A stretch of 64,000 nucleotides of DNA from Leucobacter chinensis. Its GTDB lineage: Bacteria; Actinomycetota; Actinomycetes; Actinomycetales; Microbacteriaceae. This document shows positions 45,247-53,444 of the stretch, piece by piece (position 1 is the stretch's first letter; every line of letters begins with the position of its first letter). The notes under the pieces were generated by a model that saw only the letters and a program-made list of their open reading frames with translations, had not been told where the DNA came from and did no database searches. Location of the stretch: the NCBI RefSeq assembly GCF_019049105.1, contig NZ_JAHQZR010000003.1, forward strand, positions 124,001 through 188,000, in the 5' to 3' direction. The translations under genes and the position numbers were made by a program.

Positions 45247-46203
45247 ATGCGTCTTCACGCACAGACCGGGTCACGCAAGACCGCAGTCGCCACTTCAGCC
45301 CTCTCGCTCGTTGCCATCGCGATGGTCGCGCTCACCGGGTGCAGCCCGCAGAGCGCCGCCGCCGGCGACAACGCGAAAGACGGAAAGACCGAAACAGAGA
45401 CCATCACGATCGCCACGCTGCCAACGGGCGACGACCCCATGGCGGTCAACCCCATTGAAGCGCTCGGCGAGCTCATCACCGCCGAGACCGGCATGGAGGT
45501 TGAGATCGTTGACGCACCTGATTACCTCGGGGTGGTCGAGGCTGTGCGCGCCGACCACGTCGACATCGCGCTCATGAGCGCCTTTCCAAGCGCACTCGCG
45601 GTCAACACCGGTGAGGTCGACGCACTGATGACCTGGCCCGGATCGCCCGACCCGGTCTCAACCTGCTACGTGCTCGAAGACTCGCCAATCACGAGCGTCG
45701 AAGAACTCAAGGGCAAAACCGTCGCCTTCGCCGATCCCGGTTCAAGCTCGGGCTTCTTCATGCCCGTGCACCTGCTCGACAGCGTGGGGCTTGAACGCGA
45801 CGTCGACTACGAGGCAATGTTTACGGGCGGGCACGACCGCAGCGCGATTGCGGTGAAAGAGGGCCAGGTCGATGCCGCCTGCACCGCGACCATGCTCATG
45901 GGCATGACCGGCACCGACTACTTTCCTTTCGAAGAGGGCGAAACCCGAGCCATTGGCACGAGCATTCCCATGGATGTGAGCATGGCGGTCATCGCCAGCC
46001 AGAAGATGAGCGACAGCAAGCGTGAAGCACTGCTCGAAGCATTGCCCAAGGTGTTTGTGCCCGAAAACGAAAAGCAGCTTGGCGTATATGCCGAAGCCGG
46101 AATCATCGGCGTTGAGCCGACGCTTGAGCCAGAGCGCAGCATCTTCCAGTCGCTCGTGAACGTTGCAGCGGTCGCAGGCGTCGATATCGCCGACCTGAAG
46201 TAG
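45247..46203 (+). CDS. phnD: Phosphonate/phosphite-type ABC substrate-binding lipoprotein
   Basis: 318 residues. Lipoprotein signal with Cys32 in VALTGC. The mature protein is PhnD-like: TITIATLPTGDDPMAVNPIEALGELITAETGMEVEIVDAPDYLGVVEAVRADHVDIALMSAFPSALA, then VEELKGKTVAFADPGSSSGFFMPVHLL and GGHDRSAIAVKEGQVDAACTA, the ligand-binding strand-loop residues. The family binds phosphonates, phosphite or hypophosphite; no C-P lyase genes are present here, so the ligand is open. AAAGG lies about 6 nt before the ATG. It begins a five-gene operon. Confidence 0.85.
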   Translation: MRLHAQTGSRKTAVATSALSLVAIAMVALTGCSPQSAAAGDNAKDGKTETETITIATLPTGDDPMAVNPIEALGELITAETGMEVEIVDAPDYLGVVEAVRADHVDIALMSAFPSALAVNTGEVDALMTWPGSPDPVSTCYVLEDSPITSVEELKGKTVAFADPGSSSGFFMPVHLLDSVGLERDVDYEAMFTGGHDRSAIAVKEGQVDAACTATMLMGMTGTDYFPFEEGETRAIGTSIPMDVSMAVIASQKMSDSKREALLEALPKVFVPENEKQLGVYAEAGIIGVEPTLEPERSIFQSLVNVAAVAGVDIADLK

Positions 46204-46211
46204 TCGTCACC

Positions 46212-47054
46212 ATGATCGATACGACGCTTCGGTCAGAGCGCTCTGACGCCATCGGCAACCCAACGACCGGCGAGTTGCTCGCTCACATGCCACTGGTGCA
46301 GGTGCACGACCTCGAGGTCGAATACAACCCCGACGACGGCCTCGTGCTCGACGGCGTCAATCTCGACCTCTTTCCGGGCGAGATGGTGGCGCTGCTCGGC
46401 TCGTCGGGCTCGGGCAAGTCAACGCTCATGAAGAGCCTCACGGGCTTTGCCCCGATTTCTGGCGGATCGGTGCGAGTCGCTGGCCACGATGTCACCAACC
46501 TCAAGCGCGGCGAGCTGCGCACGCTCCGAGCGAGCACCGGCCAAGTCTTTCAACAGTTCAATCTCATCGGGCGACTGAGTGTGCTCACCAATGTGCTCAC
46601 GGGCGGGCTCAACCACGCGGGCCCGTTCAACCTCGTGGGCGGGTTCACGTCGGAGCAGCGCCGACGCGCGCTCGACCTGCTCGACCGGGTGGGCATCGCC
46701 CACAAGGCAAGCGACGAGGCACGCTCGCTCAGCGGCGGTCAGCAGCAGCGCGTGGCTATTGCTCGAGCGCTCATGCAGCGGCCAAAGCTCATACTGGCTG
46801 ACGAACCCGTCGCTTCTCTCGACCCGAAGCTCTCTGACGCTGTTCTTGAGCTGTTGCGCAGCATTGCTCGCGAAGACGGCATCCCGGTGCTCGTGAGCTT
46901 GCACGTTTTGCCCCTTGCCATGCGACACAGCGATCGCATCGTCGGGCTGAAGAACGGAAGAATGCTCGTCTCGGCACCCACCGCGTCCTTGGACGCTGCC
47001 GCCCTTGGGGCGCTCTACGAAGGAGAGGAGGAGGGTGATGACCGCCATCGTTGA
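46212..47054 (+). CDS. phnC: Phosphonate-type ABC transporter ATP-binding protein
   Basis: 280 residues, one ATPase domain: Walker A LLGSSGSGKSTLMKSL, Q-loop FQQFNLIGRLSVLTNVL (the RLSVLxNVL block is PhnC-typical), signature LSGGQQQRVAIARAL, Walker B LILADEPVASLDP, switch His in VLVSLHVLPLAMRHSDRIVGL. The C-terminus is acidic and overlaps the permease gene by 17 bases. It drives the uptake system encoded around it. Confidence 0.9.
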   Translation: MIDTTLRSERSDAIGNPTTGELLAHMPLVQVHDLEVEYNPDDGLVLDGVNLDLFPGEMVALLGSSGSGKSTLMKSLTGFAPISGGSVRVAGHDVTNLKRGELRTLRASTGQVFQQFNLIGRLSVLTNVLTGGLNHAGPFNLVGGFTSEQRRRALDLLDRVGIAHKASDEARSLSGGQQQRVAIARALMQRPKLILADEPVASLDPKLSDAVLELLRSIAREDGIPVLVSLHVLPLAMRHSDRIVGLKNGRMLVSAPTASLDAAALGALYEGEEEGDDRHR

Positions 47055-47907
47055 TCCGCCAAAGAAAAAGAAGGCCAAGGGTTCGAAACCCTCTGGCAAG
47101 AAAAAGAAACAACTCGACCCTGCCGAGCGGGCGCGACTGGAGCGTGCTGTAGCGATGCCCCGAGCCCGGTCGCTCATCGGGGTCGCCGTGGCCATCGTCT
47201 TCTTGCTCTGGTCGTTCCAGGGTGCGGGCTTCAACTTCGAGAAGCTCGGCCAGGGAACCGTGAACATGATGAGCTTTATCGGCCGCCTGTTTCCGCCAGA
47301 CTTTTCGAAGATTGGGCTCATCACGCAGTTGCTCATTGAGACGGTTCAGATGGCGCTCGTCTCGACCGTGCTCGGCTCGGTACTGTCGCTGTTCGTCGCG
47401 ATGGCGGCCGCCTCAAACCTCTCGCCGCGGTGGCTGTACTACCCCGCGCGCTGGATCATGAATGTGATTCGCGCGATTCCAGACCTCGTGTTTGCGCTCA
47501 TGTTCGTCTCGGCTGTCGGCCTCGGCCCGTTCGCGGGCATTCTCGCAATGACCCTCGGTTCAATCGGCTCGATCGGCAAAATCTACGCTGAGGCCATGGA
47601 ATCGGTCGACAACGGCCCCATTGTGGCACTGCGCTCGGTGGGTGCCTCACAGCGCCAGGTCATTCAGTACGGAGTGCTGCCGCAGGCCGCACCGCTGCTC
47701 GTCTCGTACACACTGCTGCTGTTCGAAGGCTCAGTGCGCGGGGCAACCATGCTCGGCCTCGTTGGCGCTGGCGGCATCGGCCTCGAACTCACCACCGCGA
47801 TGCGCATGTACGACTACGGCCACCTCAGCGCAATCATCATCTGCATCATCCTCCTCGTTACCGCTATCGACCAGGGCAGCGCCCTCATCAGAAAGAAGAT
47901 CACCTAA
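47038..47907 (+). CDS. phnE: Phosphonate-type ABC transporter permease
   Basis: 289 residues from ATG 47038, behind a strong AAGGAGAGGAGGAGGG. The first 50 residues are a very basic cytoplasmic tail (PPKKKKAKGSKPSGKKKKQ), then a helix and the PhnE-type domain: LLIETVQMALVSTVLGSVLSLFVAMAAASNLSP, IRAIPDLVFALMFVSAVGLGPFAGILAMTLGSIGSIGKIYAEAME and the EAA-type loop PIVALRSVGASQRQVIQYGVLPQAAPL. A poly-Lys tail of this length is unusual. The next gene starts 1 bp after the stop. Confidence 0.9.
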   Translation: MTAIVDPPKKKKAKGSKPSGKKKKQLDPAERARLERAVAMPRARSLIGVAVAIVFLLWSFQGAGFNFEKLGQGTVNMMSFIGRLFPPDFSKIGLITQLLIETVQMALVSTVLGSVLSLFVAMAAASNLSPRWLYYPARWIMNVIRAIPDLVFALMFVSAVGLGPFAGILAMTLGSIGSIGKIYAEAMESVDNGPIVALRSVGASQRQVIQYGVLPQAAPLLVSYTLLLFEGSVRGATMLGLVGAGGIGLELTTAMRMYDYGHLSAIIICIILLVTAIDQGSALIRKKIT

Positions 47908-47908
47908 T

Positions 47909-48670
47909 ATGACCAGCATTACCCTGAGCGCCCCGGTAAACCTGCGCGACCTCGGCGGCATCGCCGTTGACGGCGGATCGCTGCGCACCGGCCTCGTCAT
48001 TCGAACCGACGATCTCTCGCTCGTGACCGCATCGGTCGCAGGCGAACTGTACGAGAAAGGCCTGCGCTCAATCATCGACCTGCGCTCGGTCGAAGAGGCC
48101 CAGGTCACGGGCCGCGGGCCGCTCGGCGAGCTGCCGGTTGCCTACCACCACGTGCCGCTCATGGGCAGCATCGGTGAGGCTATGGACGGCGACACGCCAG
48201 CACTCACGCACGAAACCATGGGGCGCATGTACGTGGGCCTCGTCGAGAACGCGGCGAGTCAGCTTGTCACTGCGCTCAACGTCATCGCTTACTCACCCGG
48301 AACGACCGCGTTTCACTGTGCCGCTGGTCGTGACCGCACTGGTGTGCTGGCAGCCGTGTTGCTGCTCGCGCTAGGCGCTGATGACCAGGAGATCGTTGCC
48401 GACTACGCACTGACCGGCCCCAATATGCCCGCCATTCAAGAGCGCACCCAAAGCGTCATCGGGCCCATCATGCTCAAGCTCGGCTTCGACCTCGAACAGC
48501 TGAACCGCGGAAGCGAGCTTGAAAAAGACGGCATGGAGCACTCCATGCAGATGCTCATCGCAACCCTGCGAGAGACCTACGGCGACCCGCTCACTCCGCT
48601 GCGCGTCGCAGGGCTCTCGCCCGATACCGTCGCCCAGCTGCGTCGCCGAGCGCTCGATCCTGCCGCATGA
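47909..48670 (+). CDS. Tyrosine-phosphatase-family protein (Y_phosphatase3 type)
   Basis: 253 residues. NLRDLGGIAVDGG near the N-terminus, RSIIDLRSVEEA and the phosphatase P-loop FHCAAGRDRTGVLAAVLL (C-x-x-G-x-D-R-T-G) identify the bacterial dual-specificity/Tyr phosphatase family. The P-loop Asp in GRDRTG is common in phosphatases of lipid or phosphoester substrates. As part of the transport operon, it could release phosphate from an imported phosphoester; this is inference. It ends with an ATGA overlap with the TetR gene. Confidence 0.87.
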   Translation: MTSITLSAPVNLRDLGGIAVDGGSLRTGLVIRTDDLSLVTASVAGELYEKGLRSIIDLRSVEEAQVTGRGPLGELPVAYHHVPLMGSIGEAMDGDTPALTHETMGRMYVGLVENAASQLVTALNVIAYSPGTTAFHCAAGRDRTGVLAAVLLLALGADDQEIVADYALTGPNMPAIQERTQSVIGPIMLKLGFDLEQLNRGSELEKDGMEHSMQMLIATLRETYGDPLTPLRVAGLSPDTVAQLRRRALDPAA

Positions 48671-49311
48671 CGGAAGAGGCCTACGAGGCCGGGTCACCTG
48701 AACGTCAGGGGCCCGGCCGCCCCCGTATCGAGGGCCTTGACGAGCGTATTCTCACGGCAACAGTCGAGCTGCTCGACGCCGGCGAAGAGGTCACGGTGTC
48801 TCGCGTCGTGGCCGCAAGCGGCGTCAGTAGGGCAGCCCTCTACCGGCGCTGGCCATCAATCACGGGCCTCATCGCCGCCGCTCTCGACGTCGGCCGCACC
48901 GAGTACCCGCCGGTCGAGGTCGGCCCCGGGCTCAAGGAGTCACTACTGCGCTCACTCACCCCGGAACCGCACACCGGCGAGCACGCTTCAACGCGCGATT
49001 ACCCGATGCACCGGTTTCAGCAGCGCCTACGGCTCATCATCGACGACCCTGAATTGCAGCACGCCTACTGGCAGTCGCATATCGCCCGCCGCCGAGCCCC
49101 GCTCGAGGCAAGCCTCACCGAGGCCATCGCTCAGGGATTCCTTCGCGCAGACCTCGACGTCGCGGCGAGCGTCGACGCCCTCGCCGGCATCGTTTACTAC
49201 CAGCTCATCATTCGCGGCGACGACCTCCAGGCCCCTGAAGCGCACGCCCGCGTGACGGCGGCCTTCGACGTGGTGTGGCGTGGCATGGTGGGTGCCGCGG
49301 GCTCGTCGTAG
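48667..49311 (+). CDS. TetR-family regulator
   Basis: 214 residues. HTH region EEVTVSRVVAASGVSRAALYRRWPSITGLIAAALD at residues about 38-72, and a C-terminal ligand domain with LQHAYWQSHIARRRAPLEASL and DALAGIVYYQLIIRGDDL, TetR_C-like. It is the last gene of the phnDCE-type operon, so it probably represses the operon in response to the imported compound or its product. No operator palindrome is obvious upstream of the phnD-like gene. Confidence 0.87.
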   Translation: MTEEAYEAGSPERQGPGRPRIEGLDERILTATVELLDAGEEVTVSRVVAASGVSRAALYRRWPSITGLIAAALDVGRTEYPPVEVGPGLKESLLRSLTPEPHTGEHASTRDYPMHRFQQRLRLIIDDPELQHAYWQSHIARRRAPLEASLTEAIAQGFLRADLDVAASVDALAGIVYYQLIIRGDDLQAPEAHARVTAAFDVVWRGMVGAAGSS

Positions 49312-49483
49312 TCGCGCGCGGTTGCGCGCGGTGCCGGGCCGCCCTGCGGCGCTTGCGGTATTTGCGGGTGCTTGCGCGTTCCGGGCCGCCCTGCGGTCCC
49401 ACCGCGCGCAGGCAGTGCCGCTCAGCGCAAGGGCAGTGCCGCTCAGCGTTTGGGGGCACTTCTGCGGCGGCTCTGCTCCGTCT

Positions 49484-49535
49484 ACTTGACAGAAAGCAGG
49501 GTGTTTTCGCGCAAACACCCTGCTTTTCGTCAAGT
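49484..49535. repeat. Family-A palindromic repeat, copy 6 (gap 49312-49660)
   Basis: Arms 49484-49506 (with a one-base change, GACAGAAAG instead of GACGAAAAG) and 49513-49535, loop TCGCGC. It lies between the convergent TetR-type and nitroreductase-type genes. The rest of the 349-base gap consists of imperfect GC-rich direct repeats (CGGGCCGCCCTGCGG at about 49337 and 49382; ACCCGCACCCGCGGCA near 49576 and 49600) and nothing else that I can identify. Confidence 0.9.
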
Positions 49536-49660
49536 GAACGCAAAAACAACGCGCAACGGCGGCAGGCACCTGTGACCCGCACCCGCGGCAAGCGCCAGCA
49601 ACCCGCACCCGCGGCAGCCACCGACAGCGGGCACCGACAGCAGCCACCAGCAACCCGCAC

Positions 49661-50650
49661 CTACGGGTGCCGCGTCACCACCGTCTCGAGCGGCGGCTTC
49701 TCGGAGGCCGTCACCCGCAGGTCGCCCGCAGGGTGGCCGAACGCGATGAGCGTGATGACGAGCTCATCTTCAGGAATGCCCGCGACGGCGCGCAGTTCGG
49801 TAGATGCCGCGTGGGGCATGGACCAGTTGAGGAAGCAGGTCGCGATGCCGCGCTGCTCGAAACCCCACACGAGGTTCATGGCGAAGATGCCGCCATCGAT
49901 CCAGGGCTGTACGAACTCGTCGGTTCCGGTAAACATCGGTAGCGAGGTCGTGACGATCGCGACGTGCTCGACCCCGTCGAGGCCACGGTTGCCCTGCTGC
50001 AGGGCGAAGAGCTTCGCCACCATCTCGGCGCCGTGGTAAAGGTGCACGCGGCCCGTCACGCGATTGCACACCGAGGGGCTCGCGAGCGCGGTCTCGATCG
50101 CGGCGTTCATATCGGCGTCACTCACGGGCTTACCCGCCTCGAAACTGCGGGTCGAGTTGCGACCCTCGAAGAAGCTCTTGACCGCGTCGCGCGCAGCACC
50201 GGTGAAGGGGCCAGCGACCTGGGCCGGGCGGCCGCTCAGATCATCAAGCTGGCCGGTTTCGTTCCACAGGCGGAGCGACGTCAGCGCCCGTTCGGCCTGC
50301 GCGATGGCCGATTCGAACGATTCCCCGCCGCCAGCCGTTTCACGTGCAACACGCAAGAGCTGCACGAGGTCCCGCTCGATCGATTGCCCGAAGGGTCGCC
50401 TGGGCTTCGCGAGGCTCAGGCCCTTCTCGACCCGATGCAGCGACTTGCGCAGTTGCGCCTCGATGAGGTCTGGCGAACCGAGCGCCTCGGCTTCGAACTC
50501 GAGTGGCCCACTGTGGCGGTCATAGGTCGCGGCATGGGCAACCGCATCGGCCGTCGCGCCAGCCGAAGCCGCAGGAGCCGCCGAAGCCGCCACCAAAGCG
50601 CCGCCAGCCCCGCCGCGCCCCTCATCACACCCCGACACGGTCACACCCAC
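49661..50650 (-). CDS. Nitroreductase-family protein
   Basis: 329 residues from a GTG at 50650 (start uncertain, overlaps the upstream gene by 10 bases). The FMN-dependent nitroreductase fold is shown by EGRNSTRSFEAGKPVSDADMNAAIETALASPSVCNRVTGRVHLYH and by IDGGIFAMNLVWGFEQRGIATCFLNW. A further block is AGIPEDELVITLIAFGHPAG. The first 150 residues are an extra alpha-helical region including LRKSLHRVEKGLSLAKPRRPFG, also seen in oxidoreductases of polysaccharide loci. The N-terminus is Ala/Gly-rich. It is the last gene in the leftward cluster; its substrate is unknown. Confidence 0.8.
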   Translation of the reverse strand: MGVTVSGCDEGRGGAGGALVAASAAPAASAGATADAVAHAATYDRHSGPLEFEAEALGSPDLIEAQLRKSLHRVEKGLSLAKPRRPFGQSIERDLVQLLRVARETAGGGESFESAIAQAERALTSLRLWNETGQLDDLSGRPAQVAGPFTGAARDAVKSFFEGRNSTRSFEAGKPVSDADMNAAIETALASPSVCNRVTGRVHLYHGAEMVAKLFALQQGNRGLDGVEHVAIVTTSLPMFTGTDEFVQPWIDGGIFAMNLVWGFEQRGIATCFLNWSMPHAASTELRAVAGIPEDELVITLIAFGHPAGDLRVTASEKPPLETVVTRHP

Positions 50651-51555
50651 TCCACGGTCGGCCCGGCGACGATGCAGTCGATGTGCACGCCGGCAGCGAT
50701 CGTTCCGCCGAAGGTGTTGTTCGAGCCGAACGCAATGTGAATGGTGTCGTAGGCCTTCTCGTCTTCGAGAATGTCGCCGATCACTCCCGCGGCGTGGTTC
50801 GTTCCGATGCCGAGCTCGGCGACCTGGCGACCAAGCCCATCGCCCAGCATTTCGAGAAGACGCGCGCCCTGCGATCCGCTGGCACTCTCGAGGCGGCCCT
50901 CGCGCACCTCGAGCACGACCGGCTCGTCGACGAGGCCGATGCCCGCGATCGAGCCGTTGACCTCGAGTGTTCCCGAAACGGCATATTCGACGGGGGCCAC
51001 GTATGCCTCACCGCTCGGAAGGTTTCCGCCGACACCCTTGCCGCGAAAAACGCCGGTGCTCGCGATGCCGTCGCGCCCCTCCAGCGGGACCCTCAACCGG
51101 TGCGCCCCGCCGCCCGAGTGAATGATAACGGAGCTCGCCCGGGTGATCTTCTCGGCCATCTCGATCGTTTCGCGTTCGACACGAACGTAGTCGGCGGTCA
51201 TCGCGCCCTCTGTGAGAATGTACTCGGTGATACCGGGCATCGTGACGAAAAGCTTGCCAGCTGCGACCGCCTGCTTGCGCGCCGAGGTGTGCGTGAGCGA
51301 GTGCTTCGTGAGGCAGAACGTCGCGTCGAAGGCGAGAATGTGCTCGAGCGCCTCGGGCGTCGGCTCCTCGCCTGACTTCTCGCGGTCGGCCATGACGAAG
51401 AGCTGCGCGTGCACGTCGTTCGCGAGCAGTCCGTCGAGAAACTTGGAGGCGACGGGCTCGGTGCTTCGGTCAGAGAGCACGAGCACCCGGTCGGCGGCGT
51501 CGATCGTGACGTTGTTCGCGAGAATGTTTCGCACGACGGCGTGGTACTGCTGCAT
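50641..51555 (-). CDS. M29-like (aminopeptidase T-type) protein
   Basis: 304 residues from ATG 51555 (AAAAGGAATAACC upstream). The C-terminal motif AELGIGTNHAAGVIGDILEDEKAYDTIHIAFGSNNTFGG matches the metal-site region of M29 aminopeptidases (E-x-G-x-G-x-N then D-E-K then H-x-A-F-G). The N-terminal region with DRVLVLSDRSTEPVASKFLDGL resembles their nucleotide-like fold. It is shorter than true aminopeptidase T (about 400), so activity on dipeptides is plausible but not certain. It lies in the DUF1177/AroM/DUF917 cluster. Confidence 0.78.
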   Translation of the reverse strand: MQQYHAVVRNILANNVTIDAADRVLVLSDRSTEPVASKFLDGLLANDVHAQLFVMADREKSGEEPTPEALEHILAFDATFCLTKHSLTHTSARKQAVAAGKLFVTMPGITEYILTEGAMTADYVRVERETIEMAEKITRASSVIIHSGGGAHRLRVPLEGRDGIASTGVFRGKGVGGNLPSGEAYVAPVEYAVSGTLEVNGSIAGIGLVDEPVVLEVREGRLESASGSQGARLLEMLGDGLGRQVAELGIGTNHAAGVIGDILEDEKAYDTIHIAFGSNNTFGGTIAAGVHIDCIVAGPTVEWV

Positions 51556-51557
51556 GG

Positions 51558-52481
51558 TTATTCCTTTTCGGTGAGTCGAGCGTCGGTGCGCTCTGCGTCG
51601 CATAAAGCGGCGGATCCCGCCTGCCGAGCACCCAGCCCGGCCGAGTCGCGCGGCGTGAGCCCGAGGCTCGCCGCGACGGTCTCGGGAACGAGGTCCTGTG
51701 GCACGAGCACCTCGATCGTTGCCTGCGGATCGGGCCCGGCTACAAGCGCGCGAAGTGCCCTCGCCGCGTGCGCTCTCGTGTACCCAATGCAGTCGAGCAC
51801 GATCGTGCGTGCTCCCTCGGCTGCGAGTTTGAGGGCCGCGCCTTCAATGTCTGAGTCGAGATATGGCGAGGCGCTCGCGAACGCGAGGGGCACACCGAGC
51901 GGCTGCCACTTCTCGGCCATGACGGCTTCTTGCCCCGGCAGCGGCACGATGAGGCCGAGGGTGGCCGGAGCGCCGTCCGCAGCAGCAGCAGCGGCAGGGG
52001 CGGTGGCAGCAGCGGCAGCAACAGCGGCAGCAGCGGCGGTGGCAGCGGCAGACCCCGGTGCAGGTGCAGTAGCCGATGCCGGTGCAGGGGCAGGGGCGCC
52101 GAGGCTCCGCTCGCGCACCGCTTCGACGAGCAGGCGGTCGGGAAAATACAGTGGGGTGTCGCTTGCGAGCATCGGGAAATCTCCGGTGCACACAATGACA
52201 ATGGCGTCACAGGTTGCGGCCAGCTCGTCGACGTGGGCCTGCATGCGGTCGAGAATGGCGGTTTTTGCAATCTCGACGCTCTCGCCCGTGAGCAGCTTCG
52301 ACACGTAGGTCGCACTGCCCTCACGGGGAGCGAAACGGGTGGCAATCTCGGCGGCGGTGAAACCGTCGAGGGCGCCGCGCTGCACGACCGTGACCCCCGT
52401 CCCGTCGAAGTGCGGGGCAAAGGCGCGCGTCATGTCGTCGCGGGGCGCCTGGCCGATCGTGATGACCCCAACCTGTGACAC
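51558..52481 (-). CDS. AroM-family protein, copy 1, with Ala/Pro-rich insertion
   Basis: 307 residues from GTG 52481 (AGGGAG 6 nt upstream). AroM-family features: MSQVGVITIGQAPRDDMTRAF, ERGALDGF-type region (here VQRGALDGFTAAEIATRF), DAIVIVCTGDFPML, and TIVLDCIGYTRAHA. About residues 126-171 are nearly all Ala, Pro and Thr, encoded by GCN repeats, and have no counterpart in AroM copy 2 of this cluster (58390-59067). AroM function is unknown; the fold resembles Asp/Glu racemases with two Cys (CTGD, DCIGY). Confidence 0.85.
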   Translation of the reverse strand: MSQVGVITIGQAPRDDMTRAFAPHFDGTGVTVVQRGALDGFTAAEIATRFAPREGSATYVSKLLTGESVEIAKTAILDRMQAHVDELAATCDAIVIVCTGDFPMLASDTPLYFPDRLLVEAVRERSLGAPAPAPASATAPAPGSAAATAAAAAVAAAAATAPAAAAAADGAPATLGLIVPLPGQEAVMAEKWQPLGVPLAFASASPYLDSDIEGAALKLAAEGARTIVLDCIGYTRAHAARALRALVAGPDPQATIEVLVPQDLVPETVAASLGLTPRDSAGLGARQAGSAALCDAERTDARLTEKE

Positions 52482-52491
52482 CGTGGTCTCC

Positions 52492-53427
52492 CTACGCCTT
52501 GGGCAGGGTGCTGAGGTGCTTCATCGAGCCGTACATCGAGACGAGGCTCTCGAACTCGGGCTCGTCAACAACCTCGCAGGTGCCCGCGCCAACCTCTTTC
52601 GCGACCTCGATCACGAAACGCGTCGCGAGAGCGATATCGACCTCATGGCTCGCGCCCGTCGCACTGCCGGGAACCGCCGACTGAGCGGTGATCGCGACAC
52701 CAACAACGGGCACCTCAGCCGCAACGGCCGGCTGCAGAATGCTGTTGATGTGGTAAACCCCGTTGCCGTACGGCGTGATGTCCTGCGTCGAAATGGGCAG
52801 CGCCTGGGCGGGCTGGCCAGAGACGGTCTCGAGAATGCGGAGCAGATCTTCTGAGTACTTGAGAATGTAGCCCTGCTTCACGGGTGCCGAGATGGCGACG
52901 CCGCGGTGGTTGACCACGCGGTTACCCTTCGTGGTGTCGATCGACAGGATGACATCCATCTCATCGACGACCTCATGGGTGTTCATCGCGAGAATGTCGA
53001 CAGGAGAATCCATGAACTCGACCGGCTGGTGCGGGCGGGTCGGTGCGTCGGGGCAAACGTGCGTCGTCACGATGACGTCACCGGGAAGGCGGTCGCCGCG
53101 CGTGCTCATCTCGGCGAGCTTGTATGCCGAGCTGATCGCCGCGGCCGCGCCATCGCCGTCTGAGACGAAGCCGATGCGGGTTGGGCGGGCGCCCAGGCCG
53201 CCCAGGCGGCCGATGATGCCGGTCGTCTCGGCTGGCCCGCCAGTCTTCTTGCCCTCGGTGCCGGCGATCTCGATGCGAATGAAGTCGGTGCTTCCCTTTT
53301 CGCCGGTCACCGTCGTGGTCGAAGCGGTCACGTGCTCAAACCCGGCAAACAGGTCGACGACTCGCTGGCCGCTGGCGGCCCCGTCGTCGAGCAGGTCAAG
53401 CACCTCGAGTACATGCTTCAAAGCCAA
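52492..53427 (-). CDS. DUF1177-family protein, copy 1
   Basis: 311 residues with a TTG start (GAGAGGAA upstream). Blocks: GIIGRLGGLGARPTRIGFVSDGDGAAAA, GDVIVTTHVCPDAPTRPHQPVEFMDSP, MDVILSIDTTKGNRVVNHRGVAIS, ISTQDITPYGNGVYHINSILQPA. It matches copy 2 at 60762-61706 over its length. DUF1177 proteins have no known activity but often neighbour AroM and peptide transport genes. DGDG, THV and D-T-T-K-G motifs suggest a metal-dependent hydrolase or binding site, by inference. Confidence 0.87.
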   Translation of the reverse strand: MALKHVLEVLDLLDDGAASGQRVVDLFAGFEHVTASTTTVTGEKGSTDFIRIEIAGTEGKKTGGPAETTGIIGRLGGLGARPTRIGFVSDGDGAAAAISSAYKLAEMSTRGDRLPGDVIVTTHVCPDAPTRPHQPVEFMDSPVDILAMNTHEVVDEMDVILSIDTTKGNRVVNHRGVAISAPVKQGYILKYSEDLLRILETVSGQPAQALPISTQDITPYGNGVYHINSILQPAVAAEVPVVGVAITAQSAVPGSATGASHEVDIALATRFVIEVAKEVGAGTCEVVDEPEFESLVSMYGSMKHLSTLPKA

Positions 53428-53444
53428 TGTTCTGTTCCTCTCAC

